Source: a virus
IMG/VR virus record: IMGVR_UViG_3300031787_010453
Location: 1 to 41,998 of that record
Strand: one strand, 5' to 3'
DNA: 41,998 nucleotides
Made by a program: the position numbers and the translations under genes. Shown one piece after another: positions 24,261-33,656 of the stretch. The notes under the pieces were generated by a model. That model had not been told where the DNA came from, did not search any database, and saw only the letters and a list, made by a program, of their open reading frames with translations. Position 1 is the stretch's first letter; every line of letters begins with the position of its first letter.

Positions 24261-26410
24261 TTCTTACCTGTCGGTTTTATATTTAAATTATTTGCTTTAC
24301 CGGGATTAGCAGGGCCTTTGACTTCTGAAATAAATGGATTGTTAAAATTAGACTTTGCATCAACTTTAAAATCTTGTCCAATCTTTATTTTCAAACCAGA
24401 ATCTTTAAAACCATTAATCTTTAAAAATTCATCAAGTTTCATACCTACAATATTTGCCAATTCTTTCACAAAAAATGGCTTTTTAGCTTGATACGTTTTT
24501 GTGCTAGGGTTTGCTGCTTTGCTAGAATCTATATTAGCAACAGAACCTGTTAATTTAGATGAAGCTAAATCTTTTAATTTAGAAGGTTTTAATTTAGGAC
24601 TCATTTCTTTTATAGGCTTTCTAAAGACTAATGCTGTTTCTTTAATAGCTGTTGGATCCAATATAATGTCTGGTTTAGGTTTAGCCTGGTCATTTAAATC
24701 AGCAACTGATTGTGCGTTGTCATATGGTTTAAATAAACCTGTATAAATAACAGATGTTGTATCCTGTGACAATCCAGTTATATAAAAAACATTTACTCCT
24801 CTATTATATATCTTCTTAATTTCAGCATATTTTGATTGAGAAACTTTAAATGAAATATTACCAACACTCAAATCATTTTCAGGTGCTTGAGCATAAAGCG
24901 GAAAGTCGATATTAATATCATCATTTCTAATAACAAATTTAATTTCACTAAAGCTTGTAAGATTAAAATATTGAGGTGCTTCTGGAGTACCAGTTGCTAT
25001 TATGAATTTTAAAACATTATCAAATGGATAAAGATTAACTATGATTTTACCAAAACCATAAAAGTTTTTGTTATCTAACATAGAGTTTTCAGATTTAGCC
25101 ATTATATTAAATCTATCAACAAGAACAGGATAAGGAACTCTAATAACTTCAGTTACTGGTTTAGACATTGAATTTTGAAAAGAACTTCTAGGTGTTGCTG
25201 ATGACTTACCAGCATTATAAACAGAAATGCTTCCCATAGAATTTGAAATACCTACTAAACTCGGATTCACAGCACTCTTGATATTGTAAATTTTTGGTTT
25301 AGCTGATCTTGAAAGATTAATCTTCATTAAATTTGTTGAGTATTTAGATACTTCATCTTGTAACATACCATAAGTAGCTCTTCGAATAATGTATGATTCA
25401 TCTACTTGGTCTATCAATCTCATTTCAACATCTATGATTGCAGTAGTTGTAGAAAATTTTATAATAGGTCTATACTCTATAGTTTCGTTGAAACCATCAG
25501 TCACTGTGTAAGTAGTTGTTTTACCTCTAATGTTTTGCTCATACATAGTTATATTATACTGAACATAATATCTATTACCTTTACTTACTGAATCATTTAT
25601 GAACTTATTGAATCCGGCAATTGTTCCATTATAAGTTCCATATATTTCAAAGAAGTCACCATTTGGTGAGTCTTCAATCATAAGTCCTAGTCTTTCAAAC
25701 TCAGGTGTTTGAGGTATCGAAGTAATTAATGGATTTGAAGATAAATATGTTGTAACGCCATTGATAGTCTGTATTGATGTTATAAAACTAAATTCAATAA
25801 ATATAGGCGATGACATATTAAATCCAGCACCATTAGTTATATTTGCGTTGAGACTATTATTTGTTGGTAGTCCACCAGTCAATTGACTAGATATTTCACT
25901 AAGAGCTGGTATTTCTATTTGAATATTTTTACCCCAAAGTTTTTCTTGAAAGAGTAAAGGAGGACTTGTAAAATTCAACATGTAGGATTGACCTACATCA
26001 GTCATATCAAAATAGTAGTTTGAAATTTCATATTTATTTAAACTCTGTGAATCGAAACCATAAACTTTGATATAAAACCCTAAATATTCACCAAATGTCC
26101 AGTTGATAGGTAAATGAAATCTTAAAGTGTCATGTCTTATAGGAGCTGGTGCTGCGAAATTCTTTATTTCTAAAAAAGAATAAGCTGTTGAATTTATTTT
26201 ACCAAGTCTTCTAGTATTGTTATCTAATATAAATAACTGATTACCTGCTGTATTGTTTGTTGCGCTTGTACTTGTTGAAAGATAGCTTCTTTTTCTATCT
26301 TTTGAATTTACAAGTACGTCATATGCTTCGCTAATTAAATTACCATCATCATAAATATATTCAAGTAGGACATTTTTATCAAGCTTAACAAATTTAGAAA
26401 TCTTAGACAT
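24257..26410 (-). CDS. Large virion structural protein with C-terminal LysM-like domain
   Basis: 717 residues, beta-rich, Asn/Ser/Thr-rich, no signal peptide, as expected for a baseplate or tail component. The C-terminus holds a LysM-like domain (about 646-683: FFVKELANIVGM, then LKIN, then IKIGQDFKV). Such domains occur in T4-like baseplate wedge protein gp53 and help assembly or peptidoglycan contact. A Pro/Lys-rich linker (about 580-640) precedes it. Upstream lies TATATATAAA on the plus strand at 26431-26440, an imperfect late motif. Exact T4 equivalent not assignable. Confidence 0.55.
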   Translation of the reverse strand: MSKISKFVKLDKNVLLEYIYDDGNLISEAYDVLVNSKDRKRSYLSTSTSATNNTAGNQLFILDNNTRRLGKINSTAYSFLEIKNFAAPAPIRHDTLRFHLPINWTFGEYLGFYIKVYGFDSQSLNKYEISNYYFDMTDVGQSYMLNFTSPPLLFQEKLWGKNIQIEIPALSEISSQLTGGLPTNNSLNANITNGAGFNMSSPIFIEFSFITSIQTINGVTTYLSSNPLITSIPQTPEFERLGLMIEDSPNGDFFEIYGTYNGTIAGFNKFINDSVSKGNRYYVQYNITMYEQNIRGKTTTYTVTDGFNETIEYRPIIKFSTTTAIIDVEMRLIDQVDESYIIRRATYGMLQDEVSKYSTNLMKINLSRSAKPKIYNIKSAVNPSLVGISNSMGSISVYNAGKSSATPRSSFQNSMSKPVTEVIRVPYPVLVDRFNIMAKSENSMLDNKNFYGFGKIIVNLYPFDNVLKFIIATGTPEAPQYFNLTSFSEIKFVIRNDDINIDFPLYAQAPENDLSVGNISFKVSQSKYAEIKKIYNRGVNVFYITGLSQDTTSVIYTGLFKPYDNAQSVADLNDQAKPKPDIILDPTAIKETALVFRKPIKEMSPKLKPSKLKDLASSKLTGSVANIDSSKAANPSTKTYQAKKPFFVKELANIVGMKLDEFLKINGFKDSGLKIKIGQDFKVDAKSNFNNPFISEVKGPANPGKANNLNIKPTGKK

Positions 26411-26435
26411 TTTAAGACTAATTTTTATTTTATAT

Positions 26436-26467
26436 ATAAAAAAATAAAGCCTTTCTTTATGAAAGGC
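26436..26467 (-). terminator. Intrinsic terminator, minus strand
   Basis: Stem GCCTTTC (26449-26455) / GAAAGGC (26461-26467) followed on the minus strand by a T-rich run. It overlaps the stop codon of the gene at 26457. Confidence 0.7.
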
Positions 26468-26870
26468 CTTCTAATTCTAATCTATCTTTTACTATTTCTA
26501 TTAGTTTTTCATCAGATAAATCACTATGTTTTTCTTTTATTTGTCTATAAAGCTCTTGTTCTTCCATAGCTAATTTTTCTATTTCAGAATTCATTGGACT
26601 TGCTAATTCATCTAAAGATTTACCCTGATAGTCTAAGTCATTTAAAATTTTCATTGTTTCTTCTAAAGCTGATTCTTTAGTGTGGGTGGGTTGTCCACTT
26701 TTTTTTCCTTTATCTATTTCTTCGATTAATGTATTAACTTTTTCTAAAATTGATTCTAAATTAGAAACAATTTCTTTTGCTCTACGATGATACATTTCTA
26801 AGTTATTATTTACTTTTAGAAAATTTCTTCTAATTCTAACAGCACTTTCTAAAAATCTTTCCTCTATCAT
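26457..26870 (-). CDS. Coiled-coil protein, probably structural/assembly
   Basis: 137 residues, almost entirely charged helix with heptad-like spacing (SNLESILEKVNTLIEEID; LAMEEQELYRQIKEK). No recognised family. Coupled to the upstream gene by an ATGA overlap. Position between virion genes and gp32 suggests a scaffold, chaperone or small assembly factor. Confidence 0.6.
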   Translation of the reverse strand: MIEERFLESAVRIRRNFLKVNNNLEMYHRRAKEIVSNLESILEKVNTLIEEIDKGKKSGQPTHTKESALEETMKILNDLDYQGKSLDELASPMNSEIEKLAMEEQELYRQIKEKHSDLSDEKLIEIVKDRLELEGLS

Positions 26871-27856
26871 TTTTCAGTTGATTCTTTTTTTGTTCTTGGT
26901 TTTCTAGTTGTTTTTTTAGGAAGGTCTTTTGATAAAACCGGTTCTTTCTCAAAAGAAAGTGGTTCATGTTTTTCAAATTGAGTAACAGCATCTGTAATTT
27001 GGTCATTTACTGCTTGAATATTTTTAGAATCTTTCTCTGTCTTTTTCTCCTCCTTATTTGTTTTATTGTTATTTGAGGAAAGTGTGGTAGGGGCGCCATA
27101 AACAAGTTGCTTTATTTTATTTTTAATTGTCTCCTTAATCATTGTTGGATCTTGAAGAATTTTATTTGTAAACTCATCTGCTAAAAAATCAATCATAGAA
27201 ATCTCATATGAATCTTCCATCATTTCTATAAAATCTAATCTTGGAATTTTATTTGAAACCTCTATATTTATTTTAAATTCTACGTTTCTTTTTGTTTTTC
27301 TGAACATAGTAATTATAGGATCCTCAACGACATTTACAACTTGTTTTTGTGGTTCTCTATTTACCTCAAATCTTTGTACTTCTTCAGTTTCTAATCTTGT
27401 AGAAACTGGTATAGGTAATTCTTCTTCATCTAATAATTTGGAAAAAGCTTCATTCTGTCTTTGAATATCATTAGAATTATCTACTACTCCATATTTTTTC
27501 ATGAGTTCAGCTCTTTCATCTTCTTCAGATGACATTACTATTGCACTTTCATTTGTAGTAGGCATTATAGAATCACTAACATAAGAATTAGATAAATTTT
27601 GTGAAATATCTTGTGGATCGTCTTGTATATGGTCAGTTGGCATGCTTTTTATTTTATTGACTAAAGAGTCATAAGCATTTTGATTATTAAAAAAACTTTG
27701 AGGGTCTATTTGTTCAGTGTATTGGTTTGAGTCCATAAGCGTTCTTACATCTATTTTTTGTTTATTTTCAAGGATTGCAATGTTCTCAAAAGAATCAATT
27801 ACTCTAATTGTATCACCTGTTTTGTTGTTTTTGAAAACTCTATTTGCTAGATTCAT
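26867..27856 (-). CDS. Uncharacterised phage protein with disordered tail
   Basis: 329 residues. A small beta-type N-terminal domain (NRVFKNNKTGDTIRVI, NIAILENKQKIDV), a long low-complexity middle rich in Asp/Asn/Ser, a compact helical region (RLDFIEMMEDSYEISMIDFLADEF, about 200-235) and a Lys/Glu-rich basic tail ending in KKTTRKPRTKKESTEK. The basic tail may bind nucleic acid. Gene context is virion structure; identity unknown. Confidence 0.6.
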   Translation of the reverse strand: MNLANRVFKNNKTGDTIRVIDSFENIAILENKQKIDVRTLMDSNQYTEQIDPQSFFNNQNAYDSLVNKIKSMPTDHIQDDPQDISQNLSNSYVSDSIMPTTNESAIVMSSEEDERAELMKKYGVVDNSNDIQRQNEAFSKLLDEEELPIPVSTRLETEEVQRFEVNREPQKQVVNVVEDPIITMFRKTKRNVEFKINIEVSNKIPRLDFIEMMEDSYEISMIDFLADEFTNKILQDPTMIKETIKNKIKQLVYGAPTTLSSNNNKTNKEEKKTEKDSKNIQAVNDQITDAVTQFEKHEPLSFEKEPVLSKDLPKKTTRKPRTKKESTEK

Positions 27857-27930
27857 AATATATTTATATTTTTTATTATTTTTCCTCTTGATTATATGAA
27901 TTATTATCTATTTAGTTTAGGTAAAACAAA

Positions 27931-27958
27931 AAATCCCACAATAAAAATTGTGGGATTT
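27931..27958 (-). terminator. Terminator downstream of gp32 gene
   Basis: Perfect 12-bp stem AAATCCCACAAT / ATTGTGGGATTT around AAAA, with T runs available in both directions. It separates the gp32 gene from the virion gene at 26867-27856. Confidence 0.9.
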
Positions 27959-27975
27959 TTTTTACACTTAAAGTA

Positions 27976-28941
27976 TTAAAGATCACTAAAGAAATCATCT
28001 TCGTCAGTTTCAACACTTGTTGAAGTTTCAGTAGAAAAGTTATCTTCAAAATCAAAATCATCAGAAGATGGTTTTGCTTCAGACTTTGTGTTTGAGTATG
28101 AAGAAGAAGCTTTACCAGTCAAGAAGTTTGTAATTTCTGTGATTTTAGCTTGTTGTTCATCTGTTAATTTTTTAGGTGAAAAATCATCTAAGTCAAACTC
28201 TCTGTCTAACAAAAATTCTCTAATTTTTCCTTGAACCGATGCTTCAATTTTTCCTTCAGAGTTAAGTGGTGCATTTTTAAATGCAGCTTTATCTTTAAAG
28301 TAAATAGGAAGTGATGTAGTTTCTGGTTTAAACATACTCATTTTATAATCTGGATATGTTTCATCACCTGTTTGAATTTCTTTTACTACCAAAACAAAAT
28401 CTTTACCAGCTGAAAGATCAAATACATTACAAGGAACTCCAGAGATTTCTCCATTACGTTCTGCTTGAATTTTATCTTTAATTGTTTTACCATATTGGAA
28501 AATCATAATTTTACCAACATTTTCTGGTTGTTGCTCATCTTCAAGAACTAAAACATAAGAGTAGTATTTTTTAGAATACTTCAATTGTTTTGATTTCTCA
28601 ATAAGAATTGCATTTTTAGAGTTTTGCATTGTGTAGTAAAGATCAGTCAAAGCACACTTCTCATTGAAGTTCTTTGGACTATCAAACCAACCACTTAATT
28701 CTTTTGGATTTTTGATATCAACGTAGTGAGTAATTTTTTCAATTGCTAATTGTCCAACTTTACCATCTTTAGTTAAGTTAGGTAAAAATCTTACTACAGA
28801 TCTCCATCCTCTTTTTTTATCTTTACACTTTGAAAGATCAACTCGGTAAATACCGTCGTTGTTTTTTGTTTGTGAACTTTCATTTAAGAAGTCCATTTTG
28901 CTGTCTAAACTGCCGTTAAATAGGTCATCTAATTCCGCCAT
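27976..28941 (-). CDS. 32: Single-stranded DNA-binding protein, gp32-like
   Basis: 321 residues (T4 gp32 has 301). N-terminal basic segment; core with KCKDKKRGWRSVVRFLPN, HYVDIKNPKELSGWFDSP and KYYSYVLVLEDEQQPENVGKIMIFQYGKTIKDKI, which are the recognisable gp32 OB-fold landmarks. The C-terminus is long and acidic (SSDDFDFEDNF ... DEDDFFSDL), the part that recruits replication and recombination partners. The zinc-binding Cys/His set of T4 gp32 is not evident; only one Cys (KCALTDLYY) is in the region. Followed by a strong terminator; near-match to the late motif (plus strand 28988-28997) upstream. Confidence 0.9.
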   Translation of the reverse strand: MAELDDLFNGSLDSKMDFLNESSQTKNNDGIYRVDLSKCKDKKRGWRSVVRFLPNLTKDGKVGQLAIEKITHYVDIKNPKELSGWFDSPKNFNEKCALTDLYYTMQNSKNAILIEKSKQLKYSKKYYSYVLVLEDEQQPENVGKIMIFQYGKTIKDKIQAERNGEISGVPCNVFDLSAGKDFVLVVKEIQTGDETYPDYKMSMFKPETTSLPIYFKDKAAFKNAPLNSEGKIEASVQGKIREFLLDREFDLDDFSPKKLTDEQQAKITEITNFLTGKASSSYSNTKSEAKPSSDDFDFEDNFSTETSTSVETDEDDFFSDL

Positions 28942-29056
28942 TTGCCTTTAATTTATTTTTAATTCAGTTTTTTTGAAACTGATAGTATTTATATTAAAAT
29001 TTATTTGGAAAGTTTATTTTATTTTATTATATTTCCAAACTTATTTTAACATAATA

Positions 29057-29794
29057 TTATATGAAATGATTTGTTACTTGTTTATCCAGATTATGTTCAT
29101 TGAATATATTAATAAGACTTTTATATTCTTCATCTGAACAATTTACTAAATATAAGTTTGAGTGTATAAAAGTTATCACATCACCGTTATTTTCATCTAC
29201 ATAATCTTCTTTCCAGAAGCCATAAAGTGGTCTAAAATCAGTTGATTCATAAACCATTTTCAGTCTTTCTATTACCTCATCTAAATGTTCGGGTAGAAAT
29301 ATATCAAGTGTCATATAAATAAAAGGATAAGCTTTTACTACTCCTCTTTCAATATTTTCTACAAGTAATTCCTCAAAAGTTTTACCAGTAACTCCAGACT
29401 TTTCAAGGTTAGTCCTTTTTTCTTCTACATCATCTAAATGTAACCACTCAACATTTCTTCTAAGAATTCCTTTATTTAGGTTTTTGACTGGATCCATAAA
29501 AAAATCAGACCATTTGTATCCAAATAAATCATAAGGTTTTTCTTCATACCAATTTCTTTCTTTCCACGACATCTCGTGATAAAGGTCAGATTGAATAGTT
29601 CTATCCCATTTTTGTGGAAAGAAAAGGTATCCACCATCAATAAACTTACTCAAAGCTTCAGCAGAATTATTATAGTTAAATTTAGTTATCTCATCATCTT
29701 CTAACTCTATAAAGAAATCATGTAATTCTGTATATGTTGGAAAGTGTATTTTACCAACAGACTCAAATAGTTTATATGATTTTATATACTTCAT
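29057..29794 (-). CDS. Leader-bearing protein, candidate head-packaged
   Basis: 245 residues from ATG 29794; a GTG three bases earlier is rejected because the ATG overlaps the upstream stop as TGATG. Begins MKYIKSYKLFESVGK, a nearly perfect copy of the leader at 33651 and 39231, with the candidate cut after L-F-E. The body is acidic and aromatic-rich (WKERNWYEEKPYDLFGYKW) with no family I recognise. Last gene of the leader cluster. Confidence 0.75.
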   Translation of the reverse strand: MKYIKSYKLFESVGKIHFPTYTELHDFFIELEDDEITKFNYNNSAEALSKFIDGGYLFFPQKWDRTIQSDLYHEMSWKERNWYEEKPYDLFGYKWSDFFMDPVKNLNKGILRRNVEWLHLDDVEEKRTNLEKSGVTGKTFEELLVENIERGVVKAYPFIYMTLDIFLPEHLDEVIERLKMVYESTDFRPLYGFWKEDYVDENNGDVITFIHSNLYLVNCSDEEYKSLINIFNEHNLDKQVTNHFI

Positions 29795-30630
29795 CACATT
29801 TTCAATAGTATTTTTAAAGTATAGTCATATATTGGACTTGAAGTGTCGAAATATCTTTCTTTTCTTGAAAAAGGCCAAAGAACTTCTTCATAGTCTAATT
29901 CTGCTGTAATCAAGTCAATTCTATCATCTAATTCTTTTTCTAAGTCTAATAAACTCATTTGACCTGTTCTGTGAGAATCTACCGATGACCAACCACCAAT
30001 ATCAATTACAATACCTGGTTGATACATACTAAGAACATTCTCAGGAGAATATAATTTAAGACTTTTCATCTCATAATCCTTAAGTTCAGTAAATTCAGAA
30101 AAGTCAAAATTCTGACACTGCCACTTTTTATCAGTAACATAATAGGCTTCTGGTGTCAATCTGAATTCTATATCATTGCCTGTTATTTTTGAGTAAGATA
30201 TTGTTGGTCTTACAATTTCAAAAATTATATTATGTAAAATATAACTTTTTCTTTTCATATCATCTGATTCAAAAATAGGCATATTTCCATTATACTTAAG
30301 ATCGTTACTATCATTTATCTTTTCGTAATCTCCATATAAAACAGAACAATAAATATTCTTTTCTTTTTCATCAGGCAGAGTATCATAGATTTCGAGCATC
30401 GCATCTTTTATATGATTAAGGTCAACCTCTGAAAGTATTTGAAACATTCTATCAACATGAGACTTTATTTTCTGCCACCAACCAGCACCTACAAAATGGT
30501 CAGTCCATCTTTCTAAAGTTGATATATCAGTATTTGACCAATGATTATTTCTGAGATAATCGTAGAAGTCAAAAATAGAATATTCTTTTTGAGACTCTAA
30601 AAAAGATTTATATGTTTCTAATTTTTTCAT
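29794..30630 (-). CDS. Leader-bearing protein, candidate head-packaged
   Basis: 278 residues, starting MKKLETYKSFLESQKEYS; the leader fits M-K-basic-x-x-aromatic-K-x-F-L-E-S. The body has WTDHFVGAGWWQKI and a C-terminal helix LDLEKELDDRIDLITAELDYEEVLWPF; no family recognised. Four-base overlap with the upstream 2H/exonuclease gene, one-base with the downstream leader gene, so the three are coupled. Confidence 0.72.
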   Translation of the reverse strand: MKKLETYKSFLESQKEYSIFDFYDYLRNNHWSNTDISTLERWTDHFVGAGWWQKIKSHVDRMFQILSEVDLNHIKDAMLEIYDTLPDEKEKNIYCSVLYGDYEKINDSNDLKYNGNMPIFESDDMKRKSYILHNIIFEIVRPTISYSKITGNDIEFRLTPEAYYVTDKKWQCQNFDFSEFTELKDYEMKSLKLYSPENVLSMYQPGIVIDIGGWSSVDSHRTGQMSLLDLEKELDDRIDLITAELDYEEVLWPFSRKERYFDTSSPIYDYTLKILLKM

Positions 30631-32333
30631 CTTAAAGTTTTTATTCTTTCTACTTGATATTTCATTATATCAACATCTTGATTTTGTTTAAGTAAATCAA
30701 TTATCTTTTGATACATTTGTATTGTTATCCTACAGTCTGTAATGGCGTCGTGATAACCCATCATATTAACTCCTAAGACCGGTCCTATTTTAGCCATTGA
30801 TGATGATATAAGTCCGTTATCTCTTGTAGATGTTCCTATAAAATCAATCATTTCTTTATATTTAGTATCTGTTTCAGCTAATGTTTGTAATAGAGGTAAG
30901 AAATATAACTGAATCAACATTTTAGTATCAAATACTTCGCTTTCAATTTTGTGACCGTATCTTCCACTTAGCATTGCCATATCAAAACTCGCATTTTGAG
31001 CAACTAATATATTTGGTGAGTAATTACTAACCCATCTGAAAAAGTCATCTACTATATCTTTTTCATTTTTATATTTATAATCACCTGATCCATAGTGATT
31101 AAACCCCAATACCCACTTAGTTTTATCCTCAGGTTGTAGAAACTTTGATTTAGTTTCATCTGTTAATTTTATCTTTTCATCAAATGTTCCTATTTCACTA
31201 AAATTGTTTGATTTGAAATCATACTGAGTTGCTATTGCAGATACTTGAGTTAATTGTTGTTGTTTTGGACCACCTAACCCAGTCGTTTCGGTGTCGCACC
31301 AGATAAACGGCAGTGTGGATTTAGATTCTAACCACTCTAATATTTCTGGTATAGTTTTATACCACATTTTATTTTCATTCAATCCTTCCTCTACCTTATC
31401 AAAATGTATATAAACTTGCTCAGATATCGTTCCTTCATTAAGTGTTTTAATTTTTGTTGAAAATCCTTCAGATTCTAAATAACTTATAGTTGCCTCAACA
31501 ACAGGACTTATTTCATTCCAAAACTCATCGTGAGTTAGTCTTCTTTGATTTTTAATCCAAACATAAGGACCATGTAACCAATAGTGTTTTTTATCTTTCG
31601 GTCTTATTAAGTCAATAAATGAATTAAGTTTGGAAGGTGACTCTGTGAATCCACTGATATGTGGTCTGTATCCTAAATCTTCTAATTCTAAAAGAATATT
31701 TCTTAAATAAGATTCCAATTCCAATCTAATTGGACTAGTTGGTAGTTTCCACTCAGAGTCATATTCTATACCTTCATGTTTAATTGATTCATTTGTTTTA
31801 TAGTCAAATTTAACTTTTTCACCCGATGGCATTGAGTAAGTAATCTTATCAACATTTTTTACTTCATATTTATAACCAGGATTGACATACTTTTTACCTG
31901 TTCCCTTTTTAACATAAGCAATTGTTATGTGTGGTTTGTAATCAGGATACTGATCTGAATTAGGAAACTTAGAAAGCTCATCGTGTAAGTATTGTAAAGC
32001 ACCATCCGGTTTTACATTAAACTTAACAACATCAAACTTCTCATTCTCAAAGATATCTATACCATCTACTACTATGTTTATATTGTCTGTAAAGTTATCA
32101 AATACAGATTTTACCATATCTGGAGTTACCGTATCATGAAGACCATAGAGTAAAGTAAGGTGTGGGTTATTTTGAATTCCGTATGTTGAATCTCCTTCTT
32201 CTTCATAAATATCTTCCTCATCAATAGATGATGTTATCTCATTCCAGTTACTAACTGGGATTTCGACCATAACACATCCATATTGATAGCCTGATGACTC
32301 CTTAATAAATTGTATGTAGTTTTTGATTTTCAT
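30627..32333 (-). CDS. Leader + 2H phosphoesterase + DEDDh exonuclease fusion
   Basis: 568 residues. Leader MKIKNYIQFIKESSG (cut after I-K-E). Residues 18-180: 2H phosphoesterase with the two catalytic motifs HLT (His58) and HIT (His135), as in LigT, CPDases and the T4 anti-CBASS protein Acb1. Residues 200-315: unassigned linker domain. Residues 325-550: DEDDh 3'-5' exonuclease with WCDTETTG (Asp347, Glu349), NASFD (Asp451) and HDAITD (His528, Asp533). Possible extra processing site L-N-E at 318-320 between the domains. Start overlaps the upstream stop by one base (TAATG). Confidence 0.8.
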   Translation of the reverse strand: MKIKNYIQFIKESSGYQYGCVMVEIPVSNWNEITSSIDEEDIYEEEGDSTYGIQNNPHLTLLYGLHDTVTPDMVKSVFDNFTDNINIVVDGIDIFENEKFDVVKFNVKPDGALQYLHDELSKFPNSDQYPDYKPHITIAYVKKGTGKKYVNPGYKYEVKNVDKITYSMPSGEKVKFDYKTNESIKHEGIEYDSEWKLPTSPIRLELESYLRNILLELEDLGYRPHISGFTESPSKLNSFIDLIRPKDKKHYWLHGPYVWIKNQRRLTHDEFWNEISPVVEATISYLESEGFSTKIKTLNEGTISEQVYIHFDKVEEGLNENKMWYKTIPEILEWLESKSTLPFIWCDTETTGLGGPKQQQLTQVSAIATQYDFKSNNFSEIGTFDEKIKLTDETKSKFLQPEDKTKWVLGFNHYGSGDYKYKNEKDIVDDFFRWVSNYSPNILVAQNASFDMAMLSGRYGHKIESEVFDTKMLIQLYFLPLLQTLAETDTKYKEMIDFIGTSTRDNGLISSSMAKIGPVLGVNMMGYHDAITDCRITIQMYQKIIDLLKQNQDVDIMKYQVERIKTLR

Positions 32334-32755
32334 TAAAATGCTCTTCGTCGTTCTTTTTTATTTTTAAATATTTCGATAAATATATAATCTCTATATTCTG
32401 AAAATTGCAATTTATAATCAGGATATTTATCTGATAATCTTTTTAGACTAACTTTGACTTCTTGTAATAACTCGTTGTTAGTGTTATGATTTTCAATATG
32501 GTTATAAATAGAAGAATTTTGGTCACCAATAAGATTTGCTGTCTTAGCAGTTTTGTGGTCTATATCAACTATCGTTTTTAATGTAATAGTTATATATGGT
32601 TCTGTTTGATCACCCATCAACATGGAGACTGAATCTCTTTCTATTAATTTTATTTCAGCTCTCTCATCATCTAATAATTCGGCAAAACATTGATAAACAT
32701 AATCATAATCTATGTAATCATTTTCACTTTCATTAAATCTTCTTAGCCTTTTCAT
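32333..32755 (-). CDS. Leader-bearing protein, tandem paralogue A
   Basis: 140 residues, MKRLRRFNESENDYID. The leader ends F-N-E-S. The next block DYDYVYQCFAELLDD and a later NELLQEVKVSLKRLSDKYPDYK are shared with the neighbouring gene at 32792-33184, so the two are tandem duplicates. It ends in a basic tail KNKKERRRAF. Fold unknown; alpha/beta with a long central insertion compared with its copy. Confidence 0.7.
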   Translation of the reverse strand: MKRLRRFNESENDYIDYDYVYQCFAELLDDERAEIKLIERDSVSMLMGDQTEPYITITLKTIVDIDHKTAKTANLIGDQNSSIYNHIENHNTNNELLQEVKVSLKRLSDKYPDYKLQFSEYRDYIFIEIFKNKKERRRAF

Positions 32756-32765
32756 TATATTTCTC

Positions 32766-32792
32766 CTATTTTATATAGTTTTTTATTTTCAT
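32766..32792 (-). pseudogene. Nine-codon relic of the 2H/exonuclease gene start
   Basis: Between the two paralogues, the minus strand reads ATG then K-I-K-N-Y-I-K and a TAG. The functional gene at 32333 begins M-K-I-K-N-Y-I-Q-F after the same TAATG junction. The remnant shows that the duplicated unit was one paralogue plus the first bases of the downstream gene. Confidence 0.7.
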
Positions 32793-33184
32793 TAAAATGG
32801 ATATTGTTCTTTTTTCTCTTCACCACCAAATATGTTAATATGAATTGAATAACCAAATATGTCAAAATTAATTTTATAAGTTGGATATTCTTCTGATAAT
32901 CTATTTAAAGCAACTTCAACTTCTTGTAACAATTCGCTATTTGATTTTACGCCGTTTATGTAGTCAAATAATTTAGACTTTTCAATAGTGACAGTTCCTC
33001 CGTTATCTCTTCTTTCTGGATTAGATTGATTAATTTTCAAATCTATGGTAATATACTTTTGATAATCATTTTCAAATTCTCTAATTTGTGCTTTATTATC
33101 ATCTAACAATTCAGCGAAGCACTGATAAACATAATCATAATCTATATCAATTTTACTTTCATTAAATCTTCTTAGTCTTTTCAT
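32792..33184 (-). CDS. Leader-bearing protein, tandem paralogue B
   Basis: 130 residues, MKRLRRFNESKIDID. Shares leader, DYDYVYQCFAELLDD and SELLQEVEVALNRLSEEYPTYKI with the gene at 32333-32755. The central part differs more (ERRDNGGTVTIEKSKLFDYING), and the C-terminus ends FGGEEKKEQYPF. One-base overlap with the upstream leader gene. Function unknown. Confidence 0.7.
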   Translation of the reverse strand: MKRLRRFNESKIDIDYDYVYQCFAELLDDNKAQIREFENDYQKYITIDLKINQSNPERRDNGGTVTIEKSKLFDYINGVKSNSELLQEVEVALNRLSEEYPTYKINFDIFGYSIHINIFGGEEKKEQYPF

Positions 33185-33651
33185 TATATTTCTTCTATTT
33201 TATATTTCATAAATCTCATAAACTTGTTATGTAATTCATTTCTATCCTCTACATTAAATACAAGGTTATTAACTTTCATGTAACTAACCATTCTTGGAAA
33301 ATCATCTATTTTAGATATCTTATAACCTAAGTAGTCTAAACTATCTTCTAAGTGTTGATATTCTTCTGGATAAATCCTACTCAAATCTCCAGTTGTTTGT
33401 TTATAAACAAACATGTCAAATCCACTTTCATCTGGAACTAATTTTATTAAAAATAAAAAAGAACGTTCTTTTTCAGGTACACTATTTAAAAATTCATCTA
33501 TGTCTAAATTAATAAAGAATATATCTTTACTATCATCATTTTTTATAACAGCTATCTTATAGTCGTCTATTTGATTCTCAAAACAAGAAAGAATGACTTC
33601 TTCTAATTCCTGTTTAGACTCAAATAATTTATATGATTTAAGAAACCTCAT
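33184..33651 (-). CDS. Leader-bearing protein, candidate head-packaged
   Basis: 155 residues, MRFLKSYKLFESKQELEE. The leader SYKLFES is identical to that of the gene at 29794. Acidic alpha/beta body, no recognised family. First gene of the run 29057-33651, with an exact TTAATATATA motif five bases before the start. Confidence 0.72.
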   Translation of the reverse strand: MRFLKSYKLFESKQELEEVILSCFENQIDDYKIAVIKNDDSKDIFFINLDIDEFLNSVPEKERSFLFLIKLVPDESGFDMFVYKQTTGDLSRIYPEEYQHLEDSLDYLGYKISKIDDFPRMVSYMKVNNLVFNVEDRNELHNKFMRFMKYKIEEI

Positions 33652-33656
33652 AATTG

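Noticed and set aside
24501-25591. Plus-strand frames at 24501-24746 and 25406-25591
   Set aside because: Antisense to the 717-residue structural gene, without promoter or start context.
32792-33184. CRISPR-like or direct-repeat array suggested by the repeated leader regions
   Set aside because: Only two copies of a coding unit with an intergenic scar; a gene duplication, not a repeat-spacer array.
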